A stretch of 64,000 nucleotides of DNA, taken from the NCBI GenBank assembly GCA_963965975.1, contig OZ014411.1:5751001-5815000 (forward strand), written 5' to 3'. The position numbers and the translations under genes were made by a program. This stretch comes from Xestospongia bergquistia. Its lineage: Eukaryota > Porifera > Demospongiae > Haplosclerida > Petrosiidae. The notes under the pieces are model-generated. The model was given only the letters and a program-made list of their open reading frames with translations. It made no database searches and was not told the origin of the DNA. Shown here in pieces: positions 21,397 to 33,358 of the stretch (positions are counted from its first letter, which is position 1; each line of letters opens with the position of its first letter).

Positions 21397-22797
21397 ATGA
21401 AAAATCAGAAGTATCTCGCTCGTATATTAATTGTCGCTGCACTGTTTGCGATTTACGTATTGCTGGATGTCTTTATACGTAGTAAATACGGCTCTCTAGA
21501 CGTACAAGTTCAATGGAAAATGTATGGTGAGCAGTATCTACTTGCATCAACAAACGCAACAAGAAAACTGAACACAGTGAACAATGATATACATGTACAC
21601 ATACCTACGCTACTACATGGCGTTAAAGAAAGATTTCAAAGAAACTTGTTGGCTAGTTTTCCTCTGACTTGTTATCCAGACAAGGAAGGACACTTCCCAA
21701 GGAAATACGAGACATTTCTCAACACTTTAGCTAAATATGCTGACAATCATGCTACAATGTCAAACAATGTGAGAACATTAGTATGGCATTGTCCAGTCAA
21801 TCGTTATGTTGGTGGATTGGCTGATAGGCTGAAAGGAATAACATTTGCTTTATTGTTAGCTATTTCCAGTAATAGACGATTGATACTAGACTGGGAGTCA
21901 GCTGCTGAAAGCAAATATTTTAAACCGAACTTGATCAATTGGGTGGACAGACATTTGTCTAAGAGTATTTGGCAAAATAATGCAGAAACCATTTCTTCTC
22001 ACATGGTCACATTGAGTCTGTTTGAAGCAGGAGAATATCCTTATATACAAATGTCAATTAAAGACTGGCAAAGTTATCTGAATATCATAGGTAGTAATAT
22101 GCCACTCGTTGTTATGGCAACAAACATGGAAGTTTCACTTGTTAGGAACATTTCCAAAGCAAATCAATCGTGGCTAAGTGGAAGCTTTGATATATCTGGT
22201 CTGTCTAATCTAACTGATCATGATTTAAATGATATTATCGGTTTAGTTTCTAGGTACTTGTTCAAATTGGACAAAAAAGTTTTAGAAGAGGTTTCTAAAG
22301 CCAAAATTGTTTTAAAATTGACTAACCAAGTTTATGCTGGGCTTCACTTAAGGACCGGTTTTGCTGGAAATTTTTTTCATTCAGAGAAGCACCCAAAAAT
22401 TGTAAAAGATAGACAAATTTGGAAGAAAGCATTGCAGTGTGCAGTGTCCTCTGCTGATAAATATATTGGAAATGATAGTCTAATATTTTTGTCTACAGAC
22501 TCAAATATGGTAAAGGAAATGGCTATTAAAAGATATGGTGTAAGATTTCGAACATTAAATAATTATGTAATTCATATAGATCATATTAACAACAAACAAA
22601 AGTTAAGAATGCGTGAAAAAGAAGGAGTTTTATCTAGTTTAGTTGACCTTATTCTACTAGCAGAATCTTTTGTACAAGTAAGAGGAGACAGTGGATACTC
22701 ATGGATTGCTAGTCTTTTGTGTGGTCCTCTACCCAATAAACATCTTATTTATAGTCGTACCTGCACAATGGATGACTTGAACATTATTCATATATAG
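21397..22797 (+). CDS. Fucosyltransferase-superfamily-like type II membrane glycosyltransferase, copy 2
   Basis: Single exon, 466 residues, same layout as copy 1: signal-anchor at about 8-26, GGLADRLKG near 139-147, GLHLRTGF near 315-322, and GDSGYSWIASLLCG near the C-terminus. Its N-terminal third follows copy 3 (IRSKYGSLDVQVQW, KERFQRNLL) while residues about 185-240 follow copy 1 (AETISSHMVTLSLFEAG), so it looks mosaic. Residue Gly262 in SGSFDI replaces Glu of copy 1. AATAAA is at 22860-22865. It faces a short dead KIF27 3' fragment. Expected to act in the Golgi on GDP-fucose and an unknown glycan acceptor. Confidence 0.8.
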   Translation: MKNQKYLARILIVAALFAIYVLLDVFIRSKYGSLDVQVQWKMYGEQYLLASTNATRKLNTVNNDIHVHIPTLLHGVKERFQRNLLASFPLTCYPDKEGHFPRKYETFLNTLAKYADNHATMSNNVRTLVWHCPVNRYVGGLADRLKGITFALLLAISSNRRLILDWESAAESKYFKPNLINWVDRHLSKSIWQNNAETISSHMVTLSLFEAGEYPYIQMSIKDWQSYLNIIGSNMPLVVMATNMEVSLVRNISKANQSWLSGSFDISGLSNLTDHDLNDIIGLVSRYLFKLDKKVLEEVSKAKIVLKLTNQVYAGLHLRTGFAGNFFHSEKHPKIVKDRQIWKKALQCAVSSADKYIGNDSLIFLSTDSNMVKEMAIKRYGVRFRTLNNYVIHIDHINNKQKLRMREKEGVLSSLVDLILLAESFVQVRGDSGYSWIASLLCGPLPNKHLIYSRTCTMDDLNIIHI

Positions 22798-23714
22798 TAA
22801 TATATTAATTATAATTCAATTTTGTTGTAGTACATTTAAACAGTTAGTTTAATTTGGTTAATAAAGTGATTCATCCTTTTATCTTGGTTGTACTTATGTT
22901 TTTCTGACATTCAAACTTTTTCTTGGTAAAGCTATATGTAGTCTTAGGAGAACATGGCAATTTTTTTTCTTAAATTGGACCATATAAAATGTAAATGAGA
23001 TCATGCATACAATAACTCAAACATTACTTTCAACTTGCCTTACCTAATCAGCAAAGGATATCAATAAAATATTGTATATTATGTATAATTTGTTATGTAT
23101 GATGTTCTGCATTTAGTAACATTTGTAACATTCTGTAATCAGATTAAACATGTGTGAACTTGTCTTTCTTTTTGGCTTGACAGTACAGCAAAATGTCATA
23201 TTGAACATAGTATATATTTAAATCCAAAATTTGGAATGGGATTTGCATGAGTTACTTCACCATATGACCAGACTAAGGTGGTTATAGCAGTTAGGTATAG
23301 TTAATACTACACAAGGACTTGTGGCAGGGACAGAGTTAGGCAAACATGGTTAGGAATGCTTAGGTATTAAAATATTATGTCCTCCAATTCAACTATGTAG
23401 AAACACTACTAATTCAGTAATAATTATATACATATACATACATATATATGTACTATTATTTTTGGACTTGAATACTATTTGTAGTTATAACAATGAAAGT
23501 AGCTGTACTTAGTAAATTTCTTGTGTATACATAGGTAGAAAGCATGGTCACACAACTCCACCCCTCATAAATATACCACGTATATTATTATGTAAAGGTA
23601 TGTGCATGTACAGCAGGATTTACACAAGTACTTATTTTACATCATGAATAGAAACGAATGAAATGAATGTACTAATACACAAGTGAGAAAACTCAGTATC
23701 CATATATTATATGA
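22798..23714. other. 3' flank of fucosyltransferase-like copy 2
   Basis: The flank includes the AATAAA signal at 22860-22865 and AT-rich sequence matching 4066-5012 and 35297-36198. No gene is seen. Confidence 0.6.
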
Positions 23715-23906
23715 TCATAAAATTGTTCTTTTATTTAAATCAATGAGCTCTTGTTTTAAATCACGACTTCTTTTCTTGTAAAAGTAAAGATCTTTCTCTA
23801 AACATTTAATCTTTGTATTTAATATTTAAATATCCTTGCTAGAATTAGACAGGTCTTCAGTATGAGCGATGTGATCCAGTAATGTATTAACATCTTGAAC
23901 ATGCTC
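23715..23906 (-). pseudogene. KIF27 terminal-exon copy, broken
   Basis: It matches the last exon of KIF27 (36390-36199), with the acceptor CAG at the same place and the segment [11 protein letters not shown] intact. The Glu codon that follows SSKDI in the real gene is TAA here, so the frame is closed in the middle. It lies convergent to fucosyltransferase-like copy 2, as in the other units. Confidence 0.85.
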
Positions 23907-24102
23907 CTGTAATAATTATAATAGTAGTTGTTAATAGTAAATGTTTACTTTTAATTGTTTGTGTTAAATTAAATTGGTATGGAAATTGTAATAATAGACA
24001 CTATGCTGAGTTGCTAAGCTAGCGTAACTGACTCAGAAAGTGCTTGCTAAATCTACATGCTCTAAGTAACGATATTATATTTACATCAAGGGTACTGATA
24101 AT

Positions 24103-24281
24103 CAGGGGCGGATCTAGGAAAAAGTTCTTGGGTGGGCCCTGCATGAGGCTAATTATTCATAGAGGTGCAGTTAATCTTAACTAATTAAGGCGTGGTTTAT
24201 CAATAAAAATAAAGTAACGTGGGTGGGACAAAATTTTAGGGTGGGCCTGGCCTTCCCTGCCCCCCCATAGATCTGCCTCTG
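24103..24281. mobile_element. hAT-type miniature element with 8-bp target duplication
   Basis: The 179-bp element begins CAGGGGCGGATCTAGG and ends with the imperfect complement AGATCTGCCTCTG. It is flanked by CTGATAAT (24095-24102) and CTGATAGT (24282-24289), an 8-bp duplication with one mismatch. The equivalent spots near 5390 and 36575 have no insert. Termini and duplication length are those of hAT elements. Confidence 0.85.
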
Positions 24282-24559
24282 CTGATAGTTAATACCTTTT
24301 GGACTTTGTTACAGATGATATATTCATCATGTATTACACTGGTGTATATAAGCCATCACTATCCTTGTTAAATGTCATATTGATGAAAGTCTTATGCTAA
24401 AATGTTCTGTTTTATAGTACATATACATGTATATCTGTCTTATCTGTTACTTCATTTATAAAAAAATATGACTATTCATTAAGCACAAATATCTCCATAT
24501 GGATTAATACATGTAGTTGCTAAGCAACATGATACTATTATATGTAAGGAGTTATTGTT

Positions 24560-24635
24560 ACAGACCTTTTGTGTCTTGTGAATTTTCCATTGTTTGTCCA
24601 ACTGAGACTGACTTAATAGTCTTTGTAATATAATA
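24560..24635 (-). pseudogene. Fragment of KIF27 long coiled-coil exon
   Basis: The fragment matches the 3' part of the exon at 37182-36849, ending at the GTCTGT donor equivalent, and stops abruptly at about 24635 where GT6 pseudogene sequence begins. It marks the right breakpoint of the large duplicated unit. Confidence 0.75.
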
Positions 24636-24643
24636 ATACATGA

Positions 24644-24985
24644 CTTAAAATTTTCACCATTGCTATGTTCTCACAACCTCTTATTGCATTGCATCTGCAG
24701 ATAATTACTTTATTCATGGGACTTATTTTGTACTTTTTATAATTATAAAGTAACTTATTTTGTCATGTTAGATAATTTCAATGAAGTAGCTAAGTTAAGA
24801 CAAACCATTCTATTTTAAGAGCTATGGAGAAAAATCATGGTTGGCCAATAATATTTGAGTGAAATTTCAGTCTGTTGGTTAACATAAATATATGTACCAA
24901 AATATAATACAAATTGATGGTCATATGCTCCTTGTATCTAGTCTTAATAGTAAGGCCTTGGGTCAAGAGTAGGTACACTACATTT
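24644..24985 (+). pseudogene. GT6 pseudogene A
   Basis: The DNA aligns with about 16100-16435 of GT6 copy 1: the CTCACAACCTCTTATT, ACTTATTTTGT, GAAGTAGCTAA, GGAGAAAA and AATTGATGGTCATATGCTC stretches are all recognisable, the last spanning the DXD region. Many indels, including a small internal repeat of the ACTTATTTTGT block, destroy the frame. It shares that internal repeat and the following 160 bases with pseudogene B at 43690-44095, in the opposite orientation. Confidence 0.85.
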
Positions 24986-25153
24986 AAAAAAACAACTTCA
25001 AATTTGAATTGAGCATATTGAGACGCTTGTACAGCTGCCTCCACATGCTTTTAGTCTTTCTATGTTGATATGTCATGTCTTGATGTCATTGAGACTGTAC
25101 ATGTCATTAAGTAGCCTTGTACCCAGGCATTCATTTATTTTGTGAACACCTGG

Positions 25154-25863
25154 TGCAGGAGAATATCCTTATATTCAAATGTCAATTAAAGACTCACAAG
25201 GTTATCTGAATATCATAGGTAGTAATATACCATTTGTTGCTATGGCATGTTTCACTTGTTAGGAACATTTCCAAAGCAAATCAATCTTGGCTAAGTGGAA
25301 GCTTTGATATATCTGGTCTGTCTAATCTAACTGATCATGATTTAAATGATATTATCGGCTTAGTTTCTAGGTACTTGTTCAAATTGGACAAAAAAGTTTT
25401 AGAAGAGGTTTCTAAAGCCAAAATTGCTTTAAAATTGACTAACCAAGTCTATGCTGGCCTTTACTTAAGGACCCGTTTTGCTGGAAATTTTTTTCATTCA
25501 GAGAAGCACCCAAAACTTGTAAAAGATAGAAAAATTTGGAAGAAATCATTGCAGTGTGCAGTGTCCTCTGCTGATAAATATATTGGAAATGATAGTCTAA
25601 TATTTTTGGCTACAGACTCAAATATGGTAAAGGAAATGGCTATTAAAAGATATGGTGCAAGATTTCGAACATTAAATAATTATGTAATTCATATAGATCA
25701 TATTAACAACAAACAAAAGTTACGAATGCGTGAAAAAGAAGAAGTTTTATGTAGTTTAGTTGACCTTATTATACTAGCAGAATCTTTTGTACAAGTAAGA
25801 GAAAACAGTGGGTACTCATGGATTGCTAGTCTTTTGTATAGTCCTCTATCCAATAAACATCTT
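25154..25863 (+). pseudogene. Fucosyltransferase-like pseudogene, 5'-truncated
   Basis: Homology to the 466-residue family starts at the segment GEYPYIQMSIKD (residue about 212) and ends after PNKHLI (residue about 455). A deletion of roughly 10 bases near 25244-25250 removes the NMEV region and shifts the frame. Downstream of this the frame is open for over 200 codons, including the H-x-R motif, here GLYLRTRF with His changed to Tyr and Gly to Arg. Loss of the first half, the catalytic motif changes and the missing C-terminus all point to a dead gene. Confidence 0.85.
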
Positions 25864-25869
25864 ATTTTA

Positions 25870-28200
25870 TCTTACGTTATTGTCATCATATTCAATCCAT
25901 TCTCCACCTGGTGTTTTCACTAATGCAGTGTCTATTGTGTTTGCTTTAATGTAGATATCTTATAGCTGTATAGTAACTTACAGTGACTTGTATCTACAGA
26001 TATTGGATGTCCATGATGAACCTACATGGCAACAGGATTAAAAGGATACTTTCATTATAATCAGTACTAACAGCTATTCCAAGTAATCTGTAAGTTCTTG
26101 AGGTGTAATCATGTCTGGTAGTATTTTCAATTGTAATTGTCCTATCAGATATAATATCAGATGGATTACATTGCCTGTATCTTACTCTTGTAGCAACAAT
26201 GGCTTGTTTGATTTTTTATTTGTATGTGTGTTTCAAGAAATGCCTATTATCTGTACATCAGGTAATGAAGCAACTTTGTGCTAACAGTCATTAGACGTTC
26301 ATTGCAAGGTATGCATCTGTAGGCTTTATTATAATGCCATTATTGTTAACAATATACAGCTTACAAATGATGGGATGTTTTTTCTGAGTAGCAAGATATT
26401 TTCTTCCACCACAATTCAGATATGCGGTCTTCTTTCTGTCCATGCAACTACTGATATTAATAGTATTTTTGTGTACTCTTCTCCAACACGTATCTAATTG
26501 TTAATATATATAAACAACACAGTGATCATCAGTGTAACAGACCTCCCTGCAGATAGGACATTGTTTCTCAGTGATTGTATATATATATATTAAACAGTCA
26601 TTAGACAAATATTCTTAGTTAATTACAGTTGTACATTGCTTAAATCTCCATTACCTCCATTGATTGAACACTAACAGCATCAACAAGTAATTCTATTCTT
26701 TCTATTACATCATTCTGTCCACCAAAATCTATGTGTGTTGATGTCATCAATGCCTATTAAATTACATAAATTATATCATATTGCTTAGAAATAAATGAAT
26801 ACTGTTATTGTCTGTAAATTAACAACGTTATCTTTTACTGTGCAGTTGATGTTTAAGTATTCTTTTTGTACTGGTGTTAATTCCACTTGTGGTATACCTT
26901 TTAAAATAATTCATCAATGCTTCAAAGTTTGGGGTTTCTAATTACCACACAGATGTTTTGCCAGGGGGGTTACATGCAATAACTGGAGGACACAGTTTAT
27001 CCAACATAGGTTGCTAGTTTGATTTTCAAAACCCTTGTTTGGTGTATAGAACAACTCCAGAGGTGCTCCAGTCTCATAGATATATAAGAATATCTTGTCA
27101 AAAGTGACTCTTTATTAACACTGTAAAAATTAATATGTTATTTTAACAATTAGTTTGTGCTTTACATGGGTGGATTACTATGGAATTTAAAATTTATGCA
27201 AATTACTCATTACATAATATACTAGTACATAAAAGTACAACATTTCTACAAATTACATAGTGAGTAATTCACAGAATTCTATATTCCATAGTAGTACATC
27301 CATGTAAACTACAAATTAGTTGTTAAAATGACGTATTAATTTTTACAGTGAACTCACAGGTCTTGATGGAAGGTTGAAATAAGTTACAATGGCATCTTCA
27401 TCCCCATCATTGTATTCATCACCCCTAGAGGATTTCAACTCTTCACTATCATCAATGACTTCTTGTTTTTCCTGCATTAAAGTGAGTACTAAATACATTA
27501 AACACTTAATTAATCATACATTGCATTCTACAGACAATGTTTCATCACAGCTTTCCCTATAGGTGATTATAATTTGTGTTTGTGTATATATCATTAGTCA
27601 TTTGACTTTGGTTTAATGGACATGTGGGATGATTTTGCATTGCTAACTTCATTATATTGGTACCTAAGTGAGGAAAGTGAACGTTATCCCTAAACATATT
27701 CCTATGCATACAGCAATATAAAGGCTTTTGGTAGTGACCAATTATGTTTTGTCCTGGCTTCTTAGATCTTTTTGACCACTTCTCCTCAAGCTGTTTTGCT
27801 TTTGGTTTATCAAGCTGTTTCTGAATACATGTAGGTATATTTTGTACATATAATGTACTCTACCTTTAGTTTTTGTCTGTCTTTAGTAGATGCATTGTCA
27901 ATATAAGCCAACTGCCTTCCAAAGTGAATTGAGTAGTGTTCCTTTATAAAAAGATCTGGTTGCTTTCTGTGTTTTGGGTGGTCACTTCTTTTCAATATTA
28001 GGTTCCAGGCCTCAATTCTTACAGCAGTTTGTTTGCTGCTAGTTGACACATCTCCTACCTTAACACTCCTCGGTATACTTGTCCAAAAGGTAACCATAGA
28101 CAACCACTTCTGTTCCATTGTTTCCATCCATTTAGGTTGGGTTTGCAGGACATGTTTTGTCAGTACAATATATACTTCAAACTTGACTGGCTATTGTGAC
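25870..28200 (-). pseudogene. Unrecognised multi-exon gene or remnant, unit 2
   Basis: Near-identical copy of 11300-13600. The clear 109-codon exon is at 28190-27864 with the same acceptor and donor. The CPICREV block near 26580-26400 is interrupted by a short extra sequence, which suggests decay in this copy. I do not recognise the family. Confidence 0.4.
27120..27350. mobile_element. Miniature inverted-repeat element, CACTGTAAAAA family, unit 2a
   Basis: Paralogue of 12513-12744 at the same place in the duplicated unit, with the same termini. It therefore inserted before the unit was duplicated. Confidence 0.85.
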
Positions 28201-28511
28201 TTTGGATGCAAACGACAATATGATATTCAATAGTGTGTCAAGTTAGTACAAATATTATCAACCATATCTATTTTCATTATGGAATTTCCAATTTATCAAG
28301 ATTTTGCATAATTGTTTTTATTTGTAGTTACTGACACAGAAAAAGTGAAAAAACATTGGAACAAATTAAGTGAACACAACATTTAATCCAAGACAAGGTA
28401 TATTTTGATAAAATAAATGAATATATTCCTAAAATACTCAGAACTTACTATATACAAAACGATTAAAAAAAGAAAATGATATATCAAAGAAAAAGGATGC
28501 ATGCATAAGTC

Positions 28512-28998
28512 TCATGTTTTCTTCACTCCTTTGTAGGCAGCTTTTAATTCGGCAACTATGTGTTGCTCAAGACGAAATTCTTCAATTACTTCAATAGTGA
28601 AATTGAGTAAAACTTGACTTCCTTTAACATGGCTAACCCAAGGTATATATTGTCCATTTTTCCTTTCTCTGGATGCCCTCCATTTACGTCTGTAAGTATC
28701 ATCATACCACCTAATTTCAATGTCACATTTTCTTTCTCTAGTTGTTAATACTCTTCCAATAATAGGCTCATCTGTCCACTCATCGTGAGTTACCGCTATA
28801 AATGTAACCTCTTTGAACGAGTCACCCGACAAAATAGTTTGTTTCTCTTTGTTTTGTAGATGTTCTGGCTGCTCATTAGTAGGTTGTTCACAAACAGTAG
28901 TTTGTTGATGAAGCTCTTGAGTTTGTTTCTCTTTGTTACACAGAGTTCTTCTTCGACCAGTATAAACTGTGCTATAGCACTGACAGCAGTGACATTTT
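28512..28998 (-). other. Unrecognised terminal exon, unit 2
   Basis: Copy of the exon at 13911-14398 with an intact frame and only a few residue changes (for example GRVLTT followed by Arg instead of Gly, and EEFRLEQ instead of EEFCLEQ). The Cys-rich start, Gln/Glu-rich linker and final beta-rich domain are all kept. Function unknown. Confidence 0.35.
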
Positions 28999-29061
28999 GC
29001 TTAATGTGTGTGGTTATAGCTGTAATGATCATAATTACATTGTCATTTCCTAGCAAGGACA

Positions 29062-29349
29062 TTGCTAATAACTTTGTTATACTTCAATGTTTTTTTTGTT
29101 TTATTTGCTCAGAAGGATGCTATACCAATGGATAGTAACGACTTATATATTCTTTCACACGGGAGTATTTGCTTTTATCAGATGTGGACTTGGTCACCAA
29201 GATCTGTACAATTCTCTACAGGTTCAAGTTTTTCTCCATTGTCTTTAATCCATCAAGTTTTGAACAGTAGACACATATATCAGTCCCAATGGCTACAAAA
29301 GGTTTTTCAACCATTGAACATTAAACAAATCCAGTTCAATTCACCATAG
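29062..29349 (+). other. Open exon-like frame upstream of GT6 copy 2, unknown
   Basis: Copy of 14507-14770 with the same splice-acceptor-like tract and frame. Function unknown; possibly non-coding leader sequence. Confidence 0.25.
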
Positions 29350-29518
29350 GTTAGTTATGACATAGTTCTATGCAAATTACTTGAAGTAATGACTTTAATG
29401 TCCTATGCTACAACATTGCTAATTAAGTCTCAAATACTTGATGCAAGATTCCAATTGCAGCATGTGTCACTTAATTGAGTCAATAACAATGGTATCTGAA
29501 CTCTTAGCTCACAAGGTA

Positions 29519-29749
29519 CACTGTAAAAATTAATATGTCATTTTAACAACTAATTTGAGCTTACATGGATTAGCTACTATGGAGTATAGAATTCTTGTTT
29601 ATTGCTCACTACGTAACTTGTTGGTATGTTGTTCCTTTAAAATCCAACAAAGTATACAATGATAATTCATGTAAATTCTATATTCCATAGTAATCCACCC
29701 ATGTAAAGTACAAATTAATTGTTAAAATGACATATTATTTTTTACAGTG
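29519..29749. mobile_element. Miniature inverted-repeat element, CACTGTAAAAA family, unit 2b
   Basis: Paralogue of 14940-15170, again flanked by TA on both sides, upstream of GT6 copy 2. Confidence 0.85.
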
Positions 29750-30362
29750 TAGTTGTAACTTAGACCAAATAACTTGAAAATAATGGAGACTTTATGAAAT
29801 CCATTCTTGTAAGATATCTATTAAATTGTCCTTATTTTTATTCTTTTTTGTACAGGTGGTATCTACAGGGTACTGTTGTTATGTGGGAGACTTATCAGCA
29901 CTAAAGAAAATGTAGTCTAGTAATAGAACTTCAGACACAGACAATGATAGAAAGTGAACCTTTGCTCACAGAATTCAACTATCCTTTCCTACTTTTAACT
30001 AGTAACTTATATGCTGCCTCATCATCTACTTACATTCACTATCCTGAGTTGTACACACATATGTTCTGACTTGTGTTAATTTAGTTCATCAGACTCTTTA
30101 ATTTAATGAAATAACTTGTTTTGTTATAAGATTACTGCATTATTAATATTTGTGAAAAAAATTGGCAAATAATTCAAAAATGAGGACTAAATTTGAATGC
30201 ATGACAAATTTTTGAACAATTACGTATTATGTAACACTCTGTCGCTGCCCTAACATAAATCACGTGGTCTAATATTATCATTGAATGATGTCATAACTGA
30301 CTTGGATTACACGCATCGCTTTGATGTAAAGTAAGATTGGCGCAGCCAAGACAAGCCCAGTA

Positions 30363-31361
30363 ATGAAAGAAACTAAGCTAGGTCTTTGTATTTTCGTGCT
30401 ACTTTACTGCGTTTTTTTTCTGTTTGGAACTTATTGGGTGCACTTTGATTATCCAACTTCACATCGCCAATGGAACTTATCTACAAGTTGTCTGGTTCAA
30501 CAATTGATTGAAGAGAATTTGTCATATGTTCTAAAGGAGTTACCGTCTTTACCTAATGTAAGTAAGAGTAAAATTCGTTATAGAATAGAGACACCTTGGG
30601 GAGCACCAATAGTATGGGCTGATACTGAAGCCAATGTATTAGCAAGACAACCAAAGGGAGTTTACAATGTAGCACTTAATATTGTTGCTATTGCCAAGTA
30701 CACAAAGTTCTTACAACCTCTTATTACAAGTGCTGACAAGTACTTCATGAGAGATCATAACGTTACTTATTTTGTTATCTCAGATAAACTTGATGAAGTA
30801 GCTAAAGTGAAAACAAACCGTCATATTGTAAGTATTATGGAGAAAAGTCAAGGCTGGCCAAATAATACTTTAGTGAGATTTCAGTTTATTAATAAACACA
30901 GAGACGTATACCATAACATGAACTTTTTTTTTCAAATTGACGTTGATATGCTCTTTGTTTCTAGTTTTAATAGTGAGGCCTTAGGTTCAAGAGTAAGTAC
31001 CCTACATCCTGGTTATTATTGGAAACAAAGACTATCATTCCCATATGACAGAAACCCTAAATCAACAGCTTATGTTAACCGATATGAAGGAGAGTACTAT
31101 TTTGCAGGTGGAGTATTTGGTGGTTGTGTAAGTGAAGTCATCACTATGGCTGATATAATTGTCAAGAATATATTAACAGATCTTCATAAATACAACTACA
31201 TAGCTTTGTGGCACGATGAGAGTCATCTTAATAGATATTTCATTGATCACCCTCCAATTAAAGTATTGTCTCCGGAATATTGTACCCCAGAAGATTGGAT
31301 AATCTCAACAAAACATCGACTTTTGGCTTTGAACAAAAACCATAAAGTTATTCGTAGTTAA
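30363..31361 (+). CDS. GT6 (ABO-type) glycosyltransferase, copy 2
   Basis: Single exon, 332 residues, nearly identical to copy 1. It has the signal-anchor at about 6-24, [12 protein letters not shown] at 193-195, YYFAGGVFGG at 245-254, [10 protein letters not shown] with the catalytic-type Glu286, and VLSPEY. Differences from copy 1 include Leu for Lys in KELPSLP, Ser for Gly in SRVSTLHPG, Tyr for Val after HPG, and Ile for Thr in PPIKVLSPEY. The HPG-Y residue lies next to a position that sets donor choice in ABO enzymes. UDP-GalNAc or UDP-Gal transferase activity in the Golgi is expected. It sits 2.5 kb upstream of fucosyltransferase-like copy 3 on the same strand. Confidence 0.96.
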   Translation: MKETKLGLCIFVLLYCVFFLFGTYWVHFDYPTSHRQWNLSTSCLVQQLIEENLSYVLKELPSLPNVSKSKIRYRIETPWGAPIVWADTEANVLARQPKGVYNVALNIVAIAKYTKFLQPLITSADKYFMRDHNVTYFVISDKLDEVAKVKTNRHIVSIMEKSQGWPNNTLVRFQFINKHRDVYHNMNFFFQIDVDMLFVSSFNSEALGSRVSTLHPGYYWKQRLSFPYDRNPKSTAYVNRYEGEYYFAGGVFGGCVSEVITMADIIVKNILTDLHKYNYIALWHDESHLNRYFIDHPPIKVLSPEYCTPEDWIISTKHRLLALNKNHKVIRS

Positions 31362-32889
31362 TTTTTAAACTTATTTCTAGTTGTTTTGGTACTTTCATGT
31401 TTATAACTGGTAACGCCGTTGCTACTCATTTGCTAGTCTATCGTTGCCGCCCCTTCGCTAAGAGAAAGGAAGGCTTTTGTGATACAAGCATATGTGACAA
31501 GATTTGCAAAAAGGGACCACTTCTGTCACAACATTTGTGACCTAATTTCAGAAAAAAACACTGTTAAAACATAACACAAACAGTTTTGCATACATGTAGA
31601 GTTGTTATGCATATATAGCAAATGTATGTATACAAAACTGAGATGTTGTAAATGTTTTAACAATGGTTTGTTCAAAAATCAGGTACCAAATGTTTTAACA
31701 GAAGTGGTCCCTTTTTGCAAATCAGGTCACATATATTAGAATGTATGTTCGGTTTAGGGAGGTACTTTCCTGAGTGGGAGTCAAGCACAAATGAAAATTA
31801 TATAGAGAAAATGTTTGCAATTCGTTTTCATTGGTTGTGGTGTTGATGTAACTGACAGAGCAATGACTATGGAGCACCCTAGAAAACAAAAATAAAGAAT
31901 GATTCTTAAACGGATTCTCAATCAATTCTGTAATTGATACTTGATTGTTAAACCTATTCTCAATAGATTTTAGTCCAATGGTATGACTATGAATCATAGT
32001 CTTTATCGCCTCAGGTGTAACTTAATTTAGATAATTAGAACCTGCAATCTTGAAGATTTTGTGATGATAATGATGTGTTACTGAATTTATTGTTAATTTA
32101 AATACTTGATACATTTTTTTTCATTAAGACAATGGGGGGACAGTTACTGAGATCAGTAAAACGTGTTATTACAAGGAATGAAAAGATCATGATTGCAAGT
32201 TGTGCACTAAGGAGCTGCAATCTTCTTTTCAAATATATTAGAAAATAATACTTTAGTATCAAAACGAAACAAAAGTAAACAAACGTAATGAAGACGTCTC
32301 TACTTCTATAAACTACTTTCTCTGGATCAGTAGTTACTTTGATATTCCAAGTGCAGAAAGTTTCTGATTTAGTTTGCAATTAAATCCTCTAATGTACCCT
32401 CTTATTGACTTGATAAATCTGACAGACTGACTTATTGTTTTATATTTTTACTTGATCTTATTAATATTCACTGTAAAAATTGATTGATTGATTTAGCTAC
32501 TACTTGGAAACATAACACTATTTTAATTGCTAATGTACTATAAAATTGACTGTTTATGTAGCTAGATAAGCAGTATTAGTAATGCATTAGTACTTGGTCT
32601 TGGCATTGCATGAAATTAATGTGTAAAATAAAATAATAGCATGAACCCGATACCTTCAGAACTACATATTAATATAATACACACTATATATAGCCAATGA
32701 GGACTGGCAGTCTCAACTAAATAAACCTTTAGATCCCTCATGTGAGACAGGAGGTAAGTTAGTAATATATAGACAACTACAACAGGAGCCATTGCCACCT
32801 AGTTATGTGTTTGCCAATATGACTGCGAAGAGATGTTGGACTATGGCAGCCATATGTGGGGGTCATCTGCCCCTAGCAGTTGAGGGGAT
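31362..32889. other. Spacer after GT6 copy 2
   Basis: Matches the GT6 copy 1 flank but lacks everything between 17794 and 19992 of that unit, including the Ginger-like element. The join is at about 32360. It contains the inverted-repeat element at 31490-31735 and the half-element near 32470-32590. No gene is supported; small - strand frames at 31722 and 32098 have no recognisable content. Confidence 0.5.
31490..31735. mobile_element. Miniature inverted-repeat element, ATATGTGAC family, unit 2
   Basis: Paralogue of 16915-17159 with the same long terminal inverted repeats, downstream of GT6 copy 2. Confidence 0.85.
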
Positions 32890-33150
32890 GTTTTCATGTA
32901 CCTAAAGATACCTCTAAAGGATAAACTATGTACTCTTTGTAACACAAATTCAGTGGAAGATGTACCTCATATTTTGTCCTGTTCTGTCCAAAGTACAATA
33001 ACATATAATTCAAACTTTACAACACAATCACTTCCAAAGAACCATCCTTTTACTCACTTCCCCACACAGACAAACTCACTATCATTTTATCAAATGAATT
33101 CAGCCATATGTCATCGATGTATCTCAATGAAAGATTGAATTTAGTTTTGT
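32890..33150 (+). mobile_element. C-terminal fragment of a non-LTR retrotransposon ORF2, unit 2
   Basis: Copy of 20524-20778. The LCTLCNTNSVEDVPH motif is present, but an extra base pair run after the His shifts the frame so that the second half of the zinc motif is lost. A dead relic duplicated with the unit. Confidence 0.5.
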
Positions 33151-33264
33151 AATCATTAATTTTGTTTTCCTTTCATGTTTTGTATAGTCACCGTAAGTTT
33201 ATTACTTAATCCAATTTTTTTTATTTATATCACATTACTTTATCTTATTTTGTAACTAACTTGT

Positions 33265-33314
33265 CACTCGTAAGCCGAAGCAACTGAAGGGTCCATCAAA
33301 ATCTTACCTTGGTT

Positions 33315-33358
<44 letters not shown>

